DNA of 64,000 nt from Rahnella victoriana (GCF_004330295.1 NZ_SJOJ01000018.1:1-64000); one strand, 5' to 3'; shown: positions 20,902 to 32,762, numbered from the stretch's first letter. The notes: generated from the sequence alone by a model not told the origin. Made by a program: numbers and translations.

Positions 20902-21357
20902 TTAGGACTCCCGGCGACGGGCGCACATCATTGATGCCTCACAAGCGATCTCACCATCGACTTTAGCGACACCTTTAAAACGAGCAACGCCACGACGCTC
21001 TTTAATGAATTCAACTTCCAGAACCATCTGGTCACCCGGCAAGACCGGACGTTTAAAGCGTGCATCGTCAATTGCTGCAAAGTAATACAATTCACCTGGC
21101 TCCAGTTTTCCTACGCTTTTGAACGCCAGAATGCCGGTGGCCTGCGCCATCGCTTCCAGAATCAAAACACCTGGGAAAATCGGTTTGCCCGGGAAGTGGC
21201 CCTGGAAGAACGGTTCGTTAAAAGAAACGTTTTTCACAGCGCGCAAAAATTTCCCTTTCTCAAAATCCAGCACGCGGTCAACCAGTAAGAACGGGTAACG
21301 GTGTGGCAGTAAATCCAGTATCTCTTCAATACGCAGAGTATGAGTGTCAGTAGTCAA
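20902..21357 (-). CDS. fabZ: 3-hydroxyacyl-[acyl-carrier-protein] dehydratase FabZ
   Basis: FabZ dehydrates 3-hydroxyacyl-ACP in fatty-acid elongation and competes with LpxA/LpxD for substrate, so it helps balance phospholipid and lipopolysaccharide. The 151-residue hot-dog-fold protein has catalytic His54 (QGHFPGKP) and Glu68 (ILEAMAQ). The start codon is the rare TTG, preceded by AGGAAGAG. The N-terminus MTTDTHTL matches E. coli, which also starts fabZ with TTG. Confidence 0.96.
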   Translation of the reverse strand: MTTDTHTLRIEEILDLLPHRYPFLLVDRVLDFEKGKFLRAVKNVSFNEPFFQGHFPGKPIFPGVLILEAMAQATGILAFKSVGKLEPGELYYFAAIDDARFKRPVLPGDQMVLEVEFIKERRGVARFKGVAKVDGEIACEASMMCARRRES

Positions 21358-21400
21358 AATACTCTTCCTGTCTATAAAAAACTGATGGCATCAATAACAC

Positions 21401-21438
21401 GGCCTGCCAGACCCCAAAAGAAGGTCATCAGGCAGGCC
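21401..21438 (-). other. Stem-loop in the lpxD-fabZ intergenic region
   Basis: An 8-bp inverted repeat, ggcctgcc (21401-21408) and ggcaggcc (21431-21438), with a shorter inner pairing GACC/GGTC. It lies in the unusually long gap (148 bp) between lpxD and fabZ, inside an otherwise tight operon. There is no T-run, so it is not a classical terminator. An RNA-processing or attenuation role is possible but unproven. Confidence 0.5.
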
Positions 21439-21505
21439 GCAAATAGGAACGTATGTCGCAGGTTCACTCAACGAAGGGAACACAAAGCAGCACCGTAGGT
21501 GGTAA

Positions 21506-22528
21506 TTAGTCTTTTTCGATTTTACGCTCGACAGCTTTCAAGCGCTTATTCATCTCGTCAATATTCATTACCAATGCAGCCGTCTTACGCCAAACTTTAT
21601 TCGGTTGTAACGGGATACCGGAGGAGTATACCCCAGGTTCAGTGATTGGTCTCATTACCATTCCCATTCCTGTCACAACGGCCTGGTCACAAATCTCCAT
21701 GTGACCATTGATAACACTGGCTCCGCCAATCTGGCAGTAACGACCGATTTTCAGACTACCGGCCATGATAACACCGCCCGCAACCGCCGTATTGTCTCCA
21801 ATCACGACGTTGTGTGCAATCTGGCATTGGTTATCAATGATGACACCGTTACTGATGATCGTATCATCAAGTGCACCACGGTCGATGGTGGTACAGGCTC
21901 CGATCTCAACACGATCACCGATAATCACGGTGCCCAGCTGAGGGATCTTGATCCAGTTACCCCGATCGTTGGCATAGCCAAAACCATCAGCGCCGATCAC
22001 TGTGCCGGACTGAATCAGACACATCTCACCGATTTCAACACGATGATAAATTGAAACATTGGCCCACAGACGCGTACCTGCGCCAATTTTCGCTTCTTTA
22101 CCGATAAAGCAGCCGGCACCGATGACCACATTGTCACCTAACACCACGCCGGATTCGATGACTGCATTTGCGCCAACCGAGACATTCTTACCTAAAGAAG
22201 CACTGTCAGAGATCACCGCACTCGCAGCAATATCCTGTGCAGGTGCTGGTGTCGTATCCAGCAATTGCGCCATACGCGCATAGGTCAGGTAAGGGTTTTT
22301 AACCACTAATGCCGCTGTAGGGCAAAATGGCAGATCCGCTTCCGTCAACACTACGGCACCTGCGGTACAGGAGGCCAACTGTTCACGGTAACGGCTGTTT
22401 GATAAAAACGTGATTTGCTCAGAGTGTGCGGAATGCATTGAAGCAACGCCGGTGATGGCAATTTCGCCATCACCGTGCAATTGTGCATCCAACTGCTGTG
22501 CGAGATCAGCCAGTCGAATTGAAGACAT
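21506..22528 (-). CDS. lpxD: UDP-3-O-(3-hydroxyacyl)glucosamine N-acyltransferase
   Basis: LpxD adds the second hydroxyacyl chain, to the 2-amino group, in lipid A synthesis. The 340-residue protein has an N-terminal uridine-binding domain, a long hexapeptide-repeat beta-helix and a C-terminal helix. The catalytic histidine lies in [11 protein letters not shown] near residue 239. Only 2 bp separate it from skp upstream. Confidence 0.97.
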   Translation of the reverse strand: MSSIRLADLAQQLDAQLHGDGEIAITGVASMHSAHSEQITFLSNSRYREQLASCTAGAVVLTEADLPFCPTAALVVKNPYLTYARMAQLLDTTPAPAQDIAASAVISDSASLGKNVSVGANAVIESGVVLGDNVVIGAGCFIGKEAKIGAGTRLWANVSIYHRVEIGEMCLIQSGTVIGADGFGYANDRGNWIKIPQLGTVIIGDRVEIGACTTIDRGALDDTIISNGVIIDNQCQIAHNVVIGDNTAVAGGVIMAGSLKIGRYCQIGGASVINGHMEICDQAVVTGMGMVMRPITEPGVYSSGIPLQPNKVWRKTAALVMNIDEMNKRLKAVERKIEKD

Positions 22529-22530
22529 GT

Positions 22531-23028
22531 TTATTTAACCTGTTTCAGCACATCAGCAGTAATATCTTTGTCATTGTCAGCATACGCGATGGCGTTTGCA
22601 TCGATAACAACATCATAACCTTCTTTGCTGGCTACAGATTTCACAGCATCCTGAATACGGCTCAGGATTTTGTTACGTTCTTCAGCCTGACGACGACGGT
22701 TATCTTGCTCGAATTGTTGCGCTTTAGCTGAGAACGCTTCGCGTTGAGCCATTACGTCTTTTTCGAGTTTAGAACGATCGCTGGCTTTCATGGTTGAGCC
22801 ATCACGTTGCAGACGTTGCATTTTGGTTTGCAGATCACGTTCCTGAGATTGCAAATCTGTCGCGCGGCTTTTGAACTCGTTTTCCAGCTGTTTTGCTACA
22901 GCTTCACGTGCAGGCATTTGTTGGAAAATGCTTGCTACGTTAACGATAGCAATTTTATCAGCAGCCTGAACGCTGGCTGAAGAAGCCATAACTAAACCGA
23001 GGCCTGCGGCATATAACCACTTTTTCAC
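22531..23028 (-). CDS. skp: Periplasmic chaperone Skp
   Basis: Skp (OmpH) is a trimeric 'jellyfish' chaperone that holds unfolded outer-membrane proteins on their way to BamA. The 165-residue product has a cleavable signal peptide (about 1-22, ending VQA) and a long charged, coiled-coil-prone middle for the tentacles. The start is GTG with a strong AAGGAG site. It follows bamA after 152 bp containing a hairpin. Confidence 0.96.
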   Translation of the reverse strand: MKKWLYAAGLGLVMASSASVQAADKIAIVNVASIFQQMPAREAVAKQLENEFKSRATDLQSQERDLQTKMQRLQRDGSTMKASDRSKLEKDVMAQREAFSAKAQQFEQDNRRRQAEERNKILSRIQDAVKSVASKEGYDVVIDANAIAYADNDKDITADVLKQVK

Positions 23029-23091
23029 TATAAACTCCTTCCATCACCCGTTGTGCCATCTGGCACAGTAAATTACACAAAACACCGGATG

Positions 23092-23123
23092 CTAAAACAA
23101 TACACGGGCCGAAACCCGTGTAT
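23092..23123 (-). terminator. Attenuator-like hairpin between bamA and skp
   Basis: On the minus strand a perfect 9-bp stem ATACACGGG / CCCGTGTAT (23100-23123, loop TTTCGG) is followed by TGTTTTAG. The interrupted T-run suggests partial termination, which would let bamA and skp differ in expression. A second small repeat CTGAACA/TGTTCAG lies at 23154-23172. Confidence 0.6.
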
Positions 23124-23180
23124 CACTTTCAGCATCAGGCCATTGCGATTCTGCTGAACAAACTCTGTTCAGGCAGGACG

Positions 23181-25601
23181 TTACCAGGTTTTACCAATGT
23201 TAAACTGGAACTGTTCTGCCTTGTCGCCTTCGTATTTCTTGATCGGTTGTGCGTAAGAGAAGACCAATGGCCCAAGTGGAGACATCCACTGCAACGCAAG
23301 ACCTGAAGAAACACGAATGTTGCCTGGTTTACTGTAATCAGGAACGCCGGCCGCAATAGTTTGCGGGGTGTTTTCCCAACCGGTATCCCAGACGGTACCG
23401 CTGTCCACGAACAGGGAAGTACGCAAGGAGTTAGCGTATTTCTCGCTAACAAACGGAGTAGGAACGATCAATTCCGCACTCAATACAGCCATTGCGTTAC
23501 CACCGACTGCATCGTCCGAGTTATCAATCGGACAACCGCTGTACGAGGTATTAGCCGTAGTACATTTGTAATATGCCGCTTTTGGACCAATGGTGTTCGA
23601 CTGGAAACCACGAACACTGCTTGAACCACCGGCATAGAAGTTATCGTAGAACGGCACTTCTTTGCCGCCGAGACCATCAGCGTAACCTGCACGCGCACGG
23701 CCCATCAGCACCCAATCACGATCCTGATTCAGTGGCAGATAACTGGTTGAATCAAAAGTGATTTTGTAATATTCGTTATCAGAGCCCGGAACAGTCACTT
23801 TACCGTTCAGGCTGGCTTTCGTCCCGGCTGTCGGGAAGTAGCCACGGTCGAGGTTGTTATAACCCCAGCCGATATTGGCGAAGAAGTCATTCGCACTGAA
23901 GTCAGCATCCGCGTTGTCACTGGTGGTCACCGCAGGTTTCAGGCCAACAGAGTTCAGATAACGGAACATGGCGATCTGAGGTTCCATATTGGACAGATCG
24001 TTATGTACGTAATCCAGACCCAGACGCAATGAGTTGTTCTCATTGATTGGGAAACCAAGGTTGCCGCCAATACCGTAACTTCTGTTGGTATAGTCAGACA
24101 GGTCCGCATCATCTGCTTTAAAGTCGTTATAGAAGATACGACCACCCAAACTTACGCCATCAACGGTGAAGTACGGGTCAGTGATAGTGAATTCGGCATA
24201 CGTCTGGTAATCGTTCTTGGTACCGCTGATGCCGACGGAGTTACCCGTACCCAGCCAGTTGTCCTGCTGGACACCCACCTGGAAGCTGACACCACTTTCA
24301 GTACCGTAGCCCACACCAAAGTTGAAGCTACCGGTGTTACGTTCTTTCACTTTGTAGACAACATCAACCTGATCCGGTGAACCCGGAACGCGCTGCGTAT
24401 CCACATCAACCGTTTCGAAGTAACCCAGACGGTTCAGACGTTCTTTACCTTTATCGACCAGATCGTTGCCTAACCAGGCACCTTCCATCTGACGCATTTC
24501 ACGGCGCAGTACGCTGTCCTTACTGGTGTCATTCCCTTCAAAGCGGATATGACGCACGTAGAAACGGTTACCCGCATCCACGTTGATATGCAGTTTAACG
24601 GTTTTGTCTGCATCGTTAATTTCTGGCTGTGTCGTCACACGTGGATAGGCATAACCATAACGCCCCAACATCTGCTTGATGTCGTTTTCCATTTTGGTGA
24701 CTTTGGCGCCGTTATACAGCTCGCCTTTATCAATTTTAGTCAGGCTTTGTACTTCTGCTGAGTGACCCGCCATGCTGCCGGTCACTTCAACGCCAGAAAG
24801 TTTGTATTGATCACCTTCTGTGATGTTCAGCGTGATGTAGATGCCTTTTTTGTCCGGCGTCAGGCTGACCTGCGTCGAATCAATATTGAAACGGGCATAA
24901 CCGCGATCCAGATAGAAACTGCGCAGGGTTTCAAGGTCACCTGCCAGTTTTTGTTTCTGGTATTTACGGTCACCGACCACGTTCCACCATGGCACTTCAT
25001 CACGCAGCTGGAAGCGTGAAATCAGGTCATCGGTCGTGAAGGCATGGTTACCAACAATGTTGATCTGCTGAATTTTTGCAGAAACACCCTCGGTGAAGAC
25101 CAGCTTCAGGTCAACACGGTTACGTGGTAAAGGGGTCACAACCGCTTTTACCGACGCACTGTATTTACCGACGCTGTAGTAGAAGTCTTCAAGACCTTTT
25201 TCGATACTGCCGATGGTTGTACGGTCAAGGGCTTCGCCAACACGGACGCCAGAGGCTTCCAGGTTTTGTTTCAGCATGTCATCTTTCACCGATTTGTTAC
25301 CGGAGAAAGTAATGCTGGCAATGGTTGGACGTTCTTTAACCTGAACAATCAGAGAATCACCATCACGCAGGACGCGAACGTCCTCAAAGTTGCCAGTGGC
25401 AAACAATGCACGAATGGTGTTACTGATATCATCTTCAGTAACCGTATCACCGACGCGAACCGGCATATTGAGTAACGCCGCACCGACGGCAACTCGCTGC
25501 AGGCCTTCGAAATGAATATCTCTCACTACGAAACCGTCTGCACCGTATACGGTGGCGCTGCCAAACAGCAGCGACGCTATGAGCAACTTTTTGATCGCCA
25601 T
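23181..25601 (-). CDS. bamA: Outer-membrane protein assembly factor BamA
   Basis: BamA is the essential channel that inserts beta-barrel proteins into the outer membrane. The 806-residue protein has a signal peptide (about 1-20, ending VYGA), five POTRA domains (about 24-424) and a 16-strand barrel. The conserved VRGF motif of loop 6 is in [14 protein letters not shown] near residue 662. The C-terminus ends in an aromatic residue (Trp). It lies between rseP and skp as usual. Confidence 0.98.
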   Translation of the reverse strand: MAIKKLLIASLLFGSATVYGADGFVVRDIHFEGLQRVAVGAALLNMPVRVGDTVTEDDISNTIRALFATGNFEDVRVLRDGDSLIVQVKERPTIASITFSGNKSVKDDMLKQNLEASGVRVGEALDRTTIGSIEKGLEDFYYSVGKYSASVKAVVTPLPRNRVDLKLVFTEGVSAKIQQINIVGNHAFTTDDLISRFQLRDEVPWWNVVGDRKYQKQKLAGDLETLRSFYLDRGYARFNIDSTQVSLTPDKKGIYITLNITEGDQYKLSGVEVTGSMAGHSAEVQSLTKIDKGELYNGAKVTKMENDIKQMLGRYGYAYPRVTTQPEINDADKTVKLHINVDAGNRFYVRHIRFEGNDTSKDSVLRREMRQMEGAWLGNDLVDKGKERLNRLGYFETVDVDTQRVPGSPDQVDVVYKVKERNTGSFNFGVGYGTESGVSFQVGVQQDNWLGTGNSVGISGTKNDYQTYAEFTITDPYFTVDGVSLGGRIFYNDFKADDADLSDYTNRSYGIGGNLGFPINENNSLRLGLDYVHNDLSNMEPQIAMFRYLNSVGLKPAVTTSDNADADFSANDFFANIGWGYNNLDRGYFPTAGTKASLNGKVTVPGSDNEYYKITFDSTSYLPLNQDRDWVLMGRARAGYADGLGGKEVPFYDNFYAGGSSSVRGFQSNTIGPKAAYYKCTTANTSYSGCPIDNSDDAVGGNAMAVLSAELIVPTPFVSEKYANSLRTSLFVDSGTVWDTGWENTPQTIAAGVPDYSKPGNIRVSSGLALQWMSPLGPLVFSYAQPIKKYEGDKAEQFQFNIGKTW

Positions 25602-25637
25602 CGTTGTTATGCGTTCTTCCTAACCTAATCTCCGGCC

Positions 25638-26993
25638 TTAAAGACGGGAGAAATCATTGAAAAGTGCAAGCCCCATCAACAACACCAGCAAAACTGAACC
25701 AATGCGGTAACTGAAGTCCTGAACTCGCTCGGAAACTGGCCCACCCTTGAGCTTTTCTATTAAGAGAAACAGCAGGTGTCCACCATCTAATACCGGTAAC
25801 GGGAAGAGGTTGATGATCCCCAGATTGACACTAATGAGTGCCAGGAACGTGAGGTAAGACACCAAACCATACTCAGCTGACATTCCTGCGCCCTGTGCGA
25901 TGGAAATTGGGCCACTCAGATTGTTCAGCTTTACATCCCCGGTAATTAACTTACCCAGCATGCTCACGGTGAGTTTCATCAGTTGCCAGGTTTTATCCCC
26001 GGCCTCATAAAACGCCACGAACGGACCATACTGACGGATTGTTTTATATTCATCAGGCAGCGGTATCACCTTCGGTACCACACCAGCAAAACCCTGTATC
26101 TTGCCTTTGCCTGCGGACTTCGTGTCCGGCGTCAGTGTTAACGGGACAGGATTTCCCGCCCGCTCAACTTCCAGTGCAATTGGTTTGCCCGGATTGTCAC
26201 GTACCTGTATGACAAACGACTGCCAATTTTCCAGAATCTGACCATCGACTTTAACGATCCTGTCTCCGGCTTGCAAACCCGCCTTTTGCGCGGCGGAATC
26301 TGGCTGCACTTCCTGCAGAACAGATTCTATCTGCGGCCCGCGGGGAATCATACCCAGAGAGACCACCGGATCCTGCTTTTCAGGATCAAACTGCCATTGA
26401 CGCAAATCGAGCGTTTTCTCAGTCACCTGAGTCGAGCCAAATTGCGCCACTCCCACGGTCGTTTGATCATCGCCAATTTCGCCAACTAACGCCATACGAA
26501 CTGAATCCCAATCAGGCGTTTCGATACCAGCAACAGACTTTAGTTCCATTCCTGGTGAAATATTGGATTGAGCAGCGATTGAATTTTCAGTGATATTTGC
26601 GATAACAGGACGCACGCTTGGCACGCCGATCACGAAGACCAGCCAGTATGCAAAAACGGCAAAAATGAAATTGGCAATTGGCCCGGCGCTGATGATAGCA
26701 GCACGTTGCCAGATTTTTTTGTTATTGAAAGATTGGTGACGAAATTCAGGGGCTACGGCCTCGACACGTTCGTCGAGCATTTTCACGTAGCCCCCGAGAG
26801 GAATGATAGCCAGAACATATTCCGTCCCCTGCCGGTCCGTACGACGCCACAGCGCACGCCCGAAACCGACAGAAAAACGTTCAACACGCACACCACAGCG
26901 ACGAGCAACCCAGAAATGGCCGAACTCGTGCACGGTGATAAGCACCCCCAATGCGACGATAAAGGCGGCCAGGCTCCAGAGTATGTTCATCAT
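25638..26993 (-). CDS. rseP: Site-2 intramembrane protease RseP
   Basis: RseP cuts the anti-sigma factor RseA after DegS, freeing sigma E, and also removes leftover signal peptides. The 451-residue protein has the zinc motif HEFGH at residues 22-26, two periplasmic PDZ domains in the middle, and the third ligand region LPVLDGGHL near the C-terminus. The start could be either of two consecutive Met codons. It sits between cdsA and bamA, linking it to outer-membrane biogenesis. Confidence 0.97.
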   Translation of the reverse strand: MMNILWSLAAFIVALGVLITVHEFGHFWVARRCGVRVERFSVGFGRALWRRTDRQGTEYVLAIIPLGGYVKMLDERVEAVAPEFRHQSFNNKKIWQRAAIISAGPIANFIFAVFAYWLVFVIGVPSVRPVIANITENSIAAQSNISPGMELKSVAGIETPDWDSVRMALVGEIGDDQTTVGVAQFGSTQVTEKTLDLRQWQFDPEKQDPVVSLGMIPRGPQIESVLQEVQPDSAAQKAGLQAGDRIVKVDGQILENWQSFVIQVRDNPGKPIALEVERAGNPVPLTLTPDTKSAGKGKIQGFAGVVPKVIPLPDEYKTIRQYGPFVAFYEAGDKTWQLMKLTVSMLGKLITGDVKLNNLSGPISIAQGAGMSAEYGLVSYLTFLALISVNLGIINLFPLPVLDGGHLLFLLIEKLKGGPVSERVQDFSYRIGSVLLVLLMGLALFNDFSRL

Positions 26994-27034
26994 ATGTCTA
27001 ACTATTCCTTAGAAACTTCACCGTCTGCGACGGA

Positions 27035-27883
27035 TTAATACACTAACAGCATCAGACAGGCGAATACAGGGACCGCAGCCGTCAGGCTGTCTATACGGTC
27101 CAGGATCCCACCGTGGCCAGGGATCATATGACCACTGTCTTTGATGCCTGCCTCGCGTTTGAACATACTTTCCGTCAGGTCACCCAGCACTGAAGCCAGC
27201 GCCGCGACAACGGAACAAATCAATAAGGTGGCGGGTTGCACACTCAGCGGTGCGTAACGGCCAAACAACCAGGCGATCAGCGCCGAGGTCAGAAGCCCCC
27301 CGATCAGACCTTCCCAGGTTTTCCCCGGAGACACTTTCGGTGCCAGTTTATGCTTGCCGAACAGTTTACCAAACAGGTAAGCGCCGGAATCCGCACCCCA
27401 GACCAGTAGCATCACATATAACAACCACCATGCGCCAGTATGATGATTTTCGGTATAACCGTATTGGCGTAATGCGAGCATGCCCCAGAAAAACGGCACA
27501 ATCGTCAGCACACCGAACAAGACGCGCAATACGCGGGACTCACGCCAGAACGCGGCGGAAGCGGGATAACCCACGACCAGCACCAGCGCCACGCACCACC
27601 AGGCAAGTGCCGCCCATAACGAGCCACCGACTTGCAACAAATGTACACTTTGCTGATAAGCGGGAATGCTCAGCATCATTGCCGCCAGCAGAAAACCACA
27701 TAAAATCGCCAGCCAGATACGCTGATTACGTGTGGCGAGTCCGGCAAGTTGTCCCCACTCCCATGCCGCCAACATGCACACAACCAGTGTCACGATGGCA
27801 AAGCCGACCGGCGGCAGTAAAAAGAGTGCAGCAATAACAATCGGTATTAAAATCAGAGCTGTGATAATGCGATACTTCAGCAA
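27035..27883 (-). CDS. cdsA: Phosphatidate cytidylyltransferase
   Basis: CdsA makes CDP-diacylglycerol from phosphatidic acid and CTP, the branch point of phospholipid synthesis. The 282-residue protein has about eight membrane segments and the C-terminal family signature from SMFKR through KDSG, PGHGG to DRID (about residues 237-263). It lies 9 bp after uppS and 41 bp before rseP. Confidence 0.97.
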   Translation of the reverse strand: MLKYRIITALILIPIVIAALFLLPPVGFAIVTLVVCMLAAWEWGQLAGLATRNQRIWLAILCGFLLAAMMLSIPAYQQSVHLLQVGGSLWAALAWWCVALVLVVGYPASAAFWRESRVLRVLFGVLTIVPFFWGMLALRQYGYTENHHTGAWWLLYVMLLVWGADSGAYLFGKLFGKHKLAPKVSPGKTWEGLIGGLLTSALIAWLFGRYAPLSVQPATLLICSVVAALASVLGDLTESMFKREAGIKDSGHMIPGHGGILDRIDSLTAAVPVFACLMLLVY

Positions 27884-27892
27884 ATGTTCTCC

Positions 27893-28651
27893 CTAGGACG
27901 CATCAGCGCCGATAGGTGTAGTCCCCCCGAAGCGGCGCTCACGTTGTGCAAAAGCAGTCAGCGCACCTTCAAAGGTATTTTCATCAAAATCAGGCCAGAG
28001 GACATCGGTAAAATACAGTTCTGCATAGGCAATTTGCCATAACAGGAAGTTACTGATCCTATGTTCCCCACCGGTTCTGATCACCAAATCGACGGGTGCC
28101 AGTTCGCTCATACAGACCGCTGAATTCAGCAATTCTTCTGTAATTTGCTCTGCCCGCAGAGTACCGGCTTCGACCTGACCCGCCAGCGTCTTAACGCCTT
28201 GAATAATATCCCACCGGCCACCGTAATTTGCAGCGATGTTGAGCGTAAGACCGTCGTTATTTTGAGTAAGTGTTTCTGAACGACGAATGCGTTCCTGCAG
28301 ACGAGCACTAAAACGGCTGACATCGCCAATGATCCGCAGCCTGACATTATGTTTGTGCAAGCTTTTGACTTCACTGTCCAGTGCACGGACGAACAGCTCC
28401 ATCAATGCAGAGACTTCCTGAGCCGGACGATTCCAGTTTTCACTGCTAAAGGCATAAAGCGTGAGAGCATCTAAATGATGACTGGCAGCAAAACTGACCG
28501 CTTTGCGCACTGATTTCACTCCCGCTTTATGACCGAATACCCTCATTTTACCCTGACGTTTTGCCCAGCGTCCGTTACCGTCCATGATAATGGCAACATG
28601 GCGAGGTTGAGAACAACACATATCAGACATCTGTTGATTTTCGAGGGACAT
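27893..28651 (-). CDS. uppS: Undecaprenyl diphosphate synthase (ditrans,polycis type)
   Basis: UppS (IspU) extends farnesyl diphosphate with eight isopentenyl units to the lipid carrier used for peptidoglycan and O-antigen. The 252-residue cis-prenyltransferase shows [11 protein letters not shown] near residues 20-30, with the catalytic Asp, and [18 protein letters not shown] near 199-216. It neighbours dxr and cdsA in the conserved order. Confidence 0.97.
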   Translation of the reverse strand: MSLENQQMSDMCCSQPRHVAIIMDGNGRWAKRQGKMRVFGHKAGVKSVRKAVSFAASHHLDALTLYAFSSENWNRPAQEVSALMELFVRALDSEVKSLHKHNVRLRIIGDVSRFSARLQERIRRSETLTQNNDGLTLNIAANYGGRWDIIQGVKTLAGQVEAGTLRAEQITEELLNSAVCMSELAPVDLVIRTGGEHRISNFLLWQIAYAELYFTDVLWPDFDENTFEGALTAFAQRERRFGGTTPIGADAS

Positions 28652-28938
28652 AACGCGTACTCATTTCCTTTTATCAGAACACAACGGCTTTCCAGCGTGC
28701 CTAACTCTTTCTGGCTTACGCCGTGACGGTTAGCTTGCGCTGCGCCTGTTTATCATGATGCGACTACACGCGCAAAAAAGCCGTGTCTCCCTTGCAGGCA
28801 CGGCTTGCGCTGACAGCTCACCGATTCCACCTGTACTGTTCAGGCTGTGAAAAGCCGAATCTACTGTCAGTGTGGCGCAGACTATACCATTTCAATGTGA
28901 TGCTAACAAACTGCTGCATAAGTACTAAAACAGCGTTA
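28652..28938. other. Intergenic region between dxr and uppS
   Basis: This 287-bp gap contains the dxr terminator (28773-28806) and then about 120 bp before uppS, where a promoter for uppS-cdsA-rseP is expected. I see no convincing sigma-70 or sigma-E hexamer pair and no small reading frame with a ribosome site. Confidence 0.5.
28773..28806 (-). terminator. Terminator after dxr
   Basis: On the minus strand the stem AAGCCGTG / CACGGCTT (28778-28806) is followed by TTTTGCG. Confidence 0.85.
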
Positions 28939-30132
28939 TCACGCAAATGTACGAAGTTTTTCTCTTGCACTGGCACGCGCCTGTGTGTCGATCTCCAGCA
29001 CTTCCTCAACGGAAGTGGGTTCAGCGCTGACTAACGCTTCCATCACCTGGCGGTTAACCGACGCGATATGCGTAAAGCGGATCTCGCCATTGAGGAAAGC
29101 CGCGACTGAAATTTCGTTAGCCGCATTGAGCGCCGTCGTGGCTGCCTGCCCGGTATTGCTGGCTTCAATGGCCAGTTGCAGGCACGGATAGCGGGCATAA
29201 TCTGGCGCACTGAAGGTCATTGCGCCCATGTTACAAAAGTCCAGCGCGTCGACGTCGGTTTTCACTCTTTGCGGGTAAGCCATCGCATGCGCAATCGGCG
29301 TGCGCATATCTGGGGAACCCAGCTGAGCAAGCACACTTCCGTCGCAATATCGCACCATAGAATGGATCACCGACTGAGGATGGATAATGACTTCCATTTC
29401 CGCTGCCGATGCATTGAACAACCAGCGCGCCTCAATGTACTCCAGCCCTTTATTCATCATGGTCGCCGAATCGACGGAGATTTTCCGTCCCATCGACCAG
29501 TTCGGATGTGCACAGGCCTGATCAGGCGTGACGTCGCTGAACCTGTCGAGCGGTAATTCACGGAAAGGCCCGCCGGAGCCGGTTAACACGATACGGGAAA
29601 TCCCATGCTCTTTGAGTGAAGCATATCCCAGCTGTTTCTGAACGGATTCAGGCAAACTCTGGAAAATCGCATTATGTTCGCTGTCGATAGGCAGAAGCTG
29701 AGACTGGCTTTGACGAACGGCATCCATAAAGATACGGCCGCAGGTCACCAGCGATTCTTTGTTCGCCAGCAGTACCTGTTTGCCTGCACGAACCGCAGCC
29801 AGCGTCGGTAACAATCCCGCAGCGCCAACAATGGCTGACATCACCTGATCCACATCATCAAGGGCAGACAGTTCCATCGCCGCGTCAGGGCCGGAGAGAA
29901 CTTCAGTGCGGCTTCCCTGTTCGGTCAGGATTGCCCGCAACAGGCGGGCGGAGGATTCATCTGCCATGCAGGCATACGCAGGGCGGAACTCAAGACACTG
30001 TTGCGCCATAACGTCAACATTGCATCCTGCAACCAGTGCTTTAACAGAGAAATCGTCAGGATTAGACCGGACAACGGAAAGCGTGCTGGTGCCGACAGAC
30101 CCTGTCGAACCAAGAATAGTCATTTGTTTCAT
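28939..30132 (-). CDS. dxr: 1-deoxy-D-xylulose 5-phosphate reductoisomerase
   Basis: Dxr (IspC) is the first committed step of the methylerythritol phosphate pathway to isoprenoids and the target of fosmidomycin. The 397-residue protein has the NADPH-binding loop [10 protein letters not shown] (8-17), metal-site residues in [11 protein letters not shown] near 151-161, and [21 protein letters not shown] near 215-235. Upstream lies frr with its own terminator. Confidence 0.97.
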   Translation of the reverse strand: MKQMTILGSTGSVGTSTLSVVRSNPDDFSVKALVAGCNVDVMAQQCLEFRPAYACMADESSARLLRAILTEQGSRTEVLSGPDAAMELSALDDVDQVMSAIVGAAGLLPTLAAVRAGKQVLLANKESLVTCGRIFMDAVRQSQSQLLPIDSEHNAIFQSLPESVQKQLGYASLKEHGISRIVLTGSGGPFRELPLDRFSDVTPDQACAHPNWSMGRKISVDSATMMNKGLEYIEARWLFNASAAEMEVIIHPQSVIHSMVRYCDGSVLAQLGSPDMRTPIAHAMAYPQRVKTDVDALDFCNMGAMTFSAPDYARYPCLQLAIEASNTGQAATTALNAANEISVAAFLNGEIRFTHIASVNRQVMEALVSAEPTSVEEVLEIDTQARASAREKLRTFA

Positions 30133-30235
30133 GAAAATGCCCGGGATAGCGCTCGTAAATTCGGAAAGTGCACAGTCTGAAACCTCTTATCTGGCTTGTC
30201 TATGAGATTGTGCGAACCGGTAAAAAATTAAATCT

Positions 30236-30270
30236 CCTTAAAAACAAAGCGCCGCAATTGCGGCGCTTTG
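30236..30270 (-). terminator. Terminator after frr
   Basis: On the minus strand an 11-bp perfect stem (AAAGCGCCGCA / TGCGGCGCTTT) is followed by GTTTTT. Confidence 0.9.
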
Positions 30271-30288
30271 GCAGAGATTCAGGCCGGA

Positions 30289-30846
30289 TTAAAACTCCAT
30301 TAACTCGGCTTCTTTCTCACTCAGAGCAACGTCGATTTTCTTGATGAAGATGTCAGTCAGCTTCTGGATGTCGTCCTGAGAACGACGATCTTCGTCTTCG
30401 CTGATTTCTTTATCTTTCAACAGTGCTTTGGTTTTGTCGTTCGCATCGCGGCGGACGTTACGCACAGAGACACGACCCTGCTCTGCTTCGCCACGAACGA
30501 CTTTGATCAGGTCTTTACGACGTTCTTCGGTCAGTGCTGGCAATGGAACACGGATCGTTGCGCCGGCTGAAGAGGGGTTCAGACCCAAATCAGAGGTCAT
30601 GATCGCTTTTTCAACGGCTGCGCTGATAGAACGGTCGAATACGGAAATGGCCAGAGTACGGGAATCTTCTACCGTGACCTGCGCCAGCTGACGCAAAGGC
30701 GTGGCTGAACCGTAGTATTCCACCATGATGCCATCCAGAATGCCTGGTGAAGCACGGCCGGTGCGGATTTTGCTGATATGCGTTTTGAATGATTCGACGC
30801 ATTTTTCCATACGAATTTCAGCGTCTTTTTTGATTTCGTTAATCAC
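30289..30846 (-). CDS. frr: Ribosome recycling factor
   Basis: RRF, with EF-G, splits post-termination ribosomes. The 185-residue length equals E. coli. Typical blocks are [15 protein letters not shown] and [29 protein letters not shown]. It starts at a GTG with an AAGG site eight bases upstream; the N-terminus [13 protein letters not shown] matches relatives. It follows pyrH in the rpsB-tsf-pyrH-frr order. Confidence 0.97.
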   Translation of the reverse strand: MINEIKKDAEIRMEKCVESFKTHISKIRTGRASPGILDGIMVEYYGSATPLRQLAQVTVEDSRTLAISVFDRSISAAVEKAIMTSDLGLNPSSAGATIRVPLPALTEERRKDLIKVVRGEAEQGRVSVRNVRRDANDKTKALLKDKEISEDEDRRSQDDIQKLTDIFIKKIDVALSEKEAELMEF

Positions 30847-30954
30847 GTTGTTAACCTTTGAAAGCGGGTTACCTGGCAGACCATAACATCAGTATAGTCC
30901 GTGAATACTCGTGCCAGCAGAGGCTGGCTGAACGCAATGTTCAATTGTGAAGGA

Positions 30955-31686
30955 TCACTCCGCTTTAGAAATCAGCGTCCCTTCATTTTCACCCATCACC
31001 ACGCGACGCAGTGCGCCAGGCTTATTCATGTTGAAAACACGAATTGGCAGATTGTGATCGCGGGCCAAGGTAAAGGCCGCCAGATCCATCACTTTCAATT
31101 CCTGTTCCAGCACTTCCTGATAGGTCAGTCTTTCATACAGCGTCGCTTCCGGATTTTTCACCGGATCAGCAGAATAAACGCCGTCAACTTTGGTGGCTTT
31201 TAATACCACATCAGCTTCGATTTCGATACCACGCAGGCACGCTGCAGAGTCAGTGGTAAAGAAAGGATTGCCGGTACCGGCGGAGAAAATCACCACACGG
31301 TTATGACGCAGCAAGCTGATGGCTTCCGCCCAGCTGTAATTATCACAAACACCGTTCAGAGGAATTGCAGACATCAGGCGTGCGTTAACATACGCACGGT
31401 GTAATGCATCGCGCATTGCCAGGCCGTTCATGACAGTCGCCAGCATACCCATATGGTCGCCTACAACACGATTCATGCCCGCCTGTGCGAGGCCAGCGCC
31501 ACGGAACAGGTTACCGCCGCCGATCACAACGCCTACCTGAATGCCGAGTTCGACCAGCTCTTTCACTTCCTGAGCCATACGATCTAATACACTCGCGTCG
31601 ATACCAAAACCTTCACTACCCTGCAGGGCTTCGCCACTGAGTTTGAGCAGGATACGTTGATAAACGGGTTTCGCATTGGTAGCCAT
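30955..31686 (-). CDS. pyrH: UMP kinase
   Basis: PyrH phosphorylates UMP to UDP in pyrimidine synthesis. The 243-residue hexameric amino-acid-kinase-fold protein starts [11 protein letters not shown], with AGGA upstream. A longer in-frame reading from 31767 adds 27 residues not found in the family. Blocks [11 protein letters not shown] and [15 protein letters not shown] (phosphate binding) and [18 protein letters not shown] are present. Confidence 0.96.
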   Translation of the reverse strand: MATNAKPVYQRILLKLSGEALQGSEGFGIDASVLDRMAQEVKELVELGIQVGVVIGGGNLFRGAGLAQAGMNRVVGDHMGMLATVMNGLAMRDALHRAYVNARLMSAIPLNGVCDNYSWAEAISLLRHNRVVIFSAGTGNPFFTTDSAACLRGIEIEADVVLKATKVDGVYSADPVKNPEATLYERLTYQEVLEQELKVMDLAAFTLARDHNLPIRVFNMNKPGALRRVVMGENEGTLISKAE

Positions 31687-31791
31687 GGTGTCTGTCCTAG
31701 AAGCAATGTGTCTTAATGGATAGTCGGTCTTTACATCATAGCGCGGTCTGAATGACGATACGTACAATGTAATAGGAATATGGGGCTGGAT

Positions 31792-31821
31792 AAAACGGAA
31801 CCGCCCTTTCGCAGCGGTTCC
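31792..31821 (-). terminator. Terminator after tsf
   Basis: On the minus strand the stem GGAACCGC / GCGGTTCC (31797-31821) is followed by GTTTTAT. It separates rpsB-tsf from pyrH. Confidence 0.85.
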
Positions 31822-31844
31822 ATTTTGGGTGTATCAGGTAATGA

Positions 31845-32696
31845 TTAAGACTTGTTGGTCATTGCTGCAACTTCAGCAGCAAAGTCAGTCTCAACTTTCT
31901 CGATACCTTCGCCCACTTCAAAGCGGATGAAGTTAGTCACGTCAGCGTTGTGCTCTTTCAGAACCTGGCCCACAGTTTTGCTTGGGTCGATAACGAAAGG
32001 CTGACCAGTCAGAGAAACTTCGCCGGTGAATTTCTTCATGCGGCCTTCAACCATTTTCTCTGCGATTTCTTTTGGCTTGCCAGATTGCATCGCGATGTCC
32101 AGCTGAACCTGGTACTCTTTTTCGACTACGTCAGCAGACACATCTTCAGGCTTAACGAATTCTGGTTTGCTTGCTGCAACGTGCATCGCAACTTGTTTAA
32201 CCAGTTCTTCATCAGCGCCGGTAGCAGCAATCAGAACACCGATACGTGCGCCGTGCAGGTAGCTACCCAGTACATCGCCTTCCAGGATCGCAACGCGACG
32301 GATGTTGATGTTCTCACCGATTTTAGCAACCAGCTGAATACGCTCTTCTTCGAACTGAGCTTTCAGGACTTCAACATCAGTCACTTTGCCTGCAACAGCA
32401 GCGTCCAGCACTTTGTCAGCGAATGCCTGGAAACCACCATCTTTAGCCACGAAGTCAGTCTGGCAGTTAACTTCCAGAATCACGCCGAAGTTGCCTTCGA
32501 TTTTGGTTTTGATCACGCCGTCAGCAGCAACGTTGCCTGCTTTTTTCGCAGCTTTGATCGCGCCAGATTTACGCATGTTTTCGATTGCCAGCTCGATGTC
32601 GCCATTTGCTTCAACCAGAGCTTTCTTACAATCCATCATGCCCGCGCCAGTACGTTCGCGCAGTTCTTTTACCAGGGCAGCGGTAATATCAGCCAT
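31845..32696 (-). CDS. tsf: Translation elongation factor EF-Ts
   Basis: EF-Ts is the nucleotide exchange factor for EF-Tu. The 283-residue protein begins [21 protein letters not shown] and has the UBA-like N-terminal domain and the core motif QTDFVA (E. coli TDFVA) that reaches EF-Tu. The start at 32696 matches the family; a longer reading from 32756 is upstream noise. It is cotranscribed with rpsB across a partial terminator. Confidence 0.98.
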   Translation of the reverse strand: MADITAALVKELRERTGAGMMDCKKALVEANGDIELAIENMRKSGAIKAAKKAGNVAADGVIKTKIEGNFGVILEVNCQTDFVAKDGGFQAFADKVLDAAVAGKVTDVEVLKAQFEEERIQLVAKIGENINIRRVAILEGDVLGSYLHGARIGVLIAATGADEELVKQVAMHVAASKPEFVKPEDVSADVVEKEYQVQLDIAMQSGKPKEIAEKMVEGRMKKFTGEVSLTGQPFVIDPSKTVGQVLKEHNADVTNFIRFEVGEGIEKVETDFAAEVAAMTNKS

Positions 32697-32762
32697 TGTA
32701 TTTTCCTCGATTATCTCAGGACAAAAAAGTATTTTGCGGTGAGATATTTCTCGCATTTAAGA

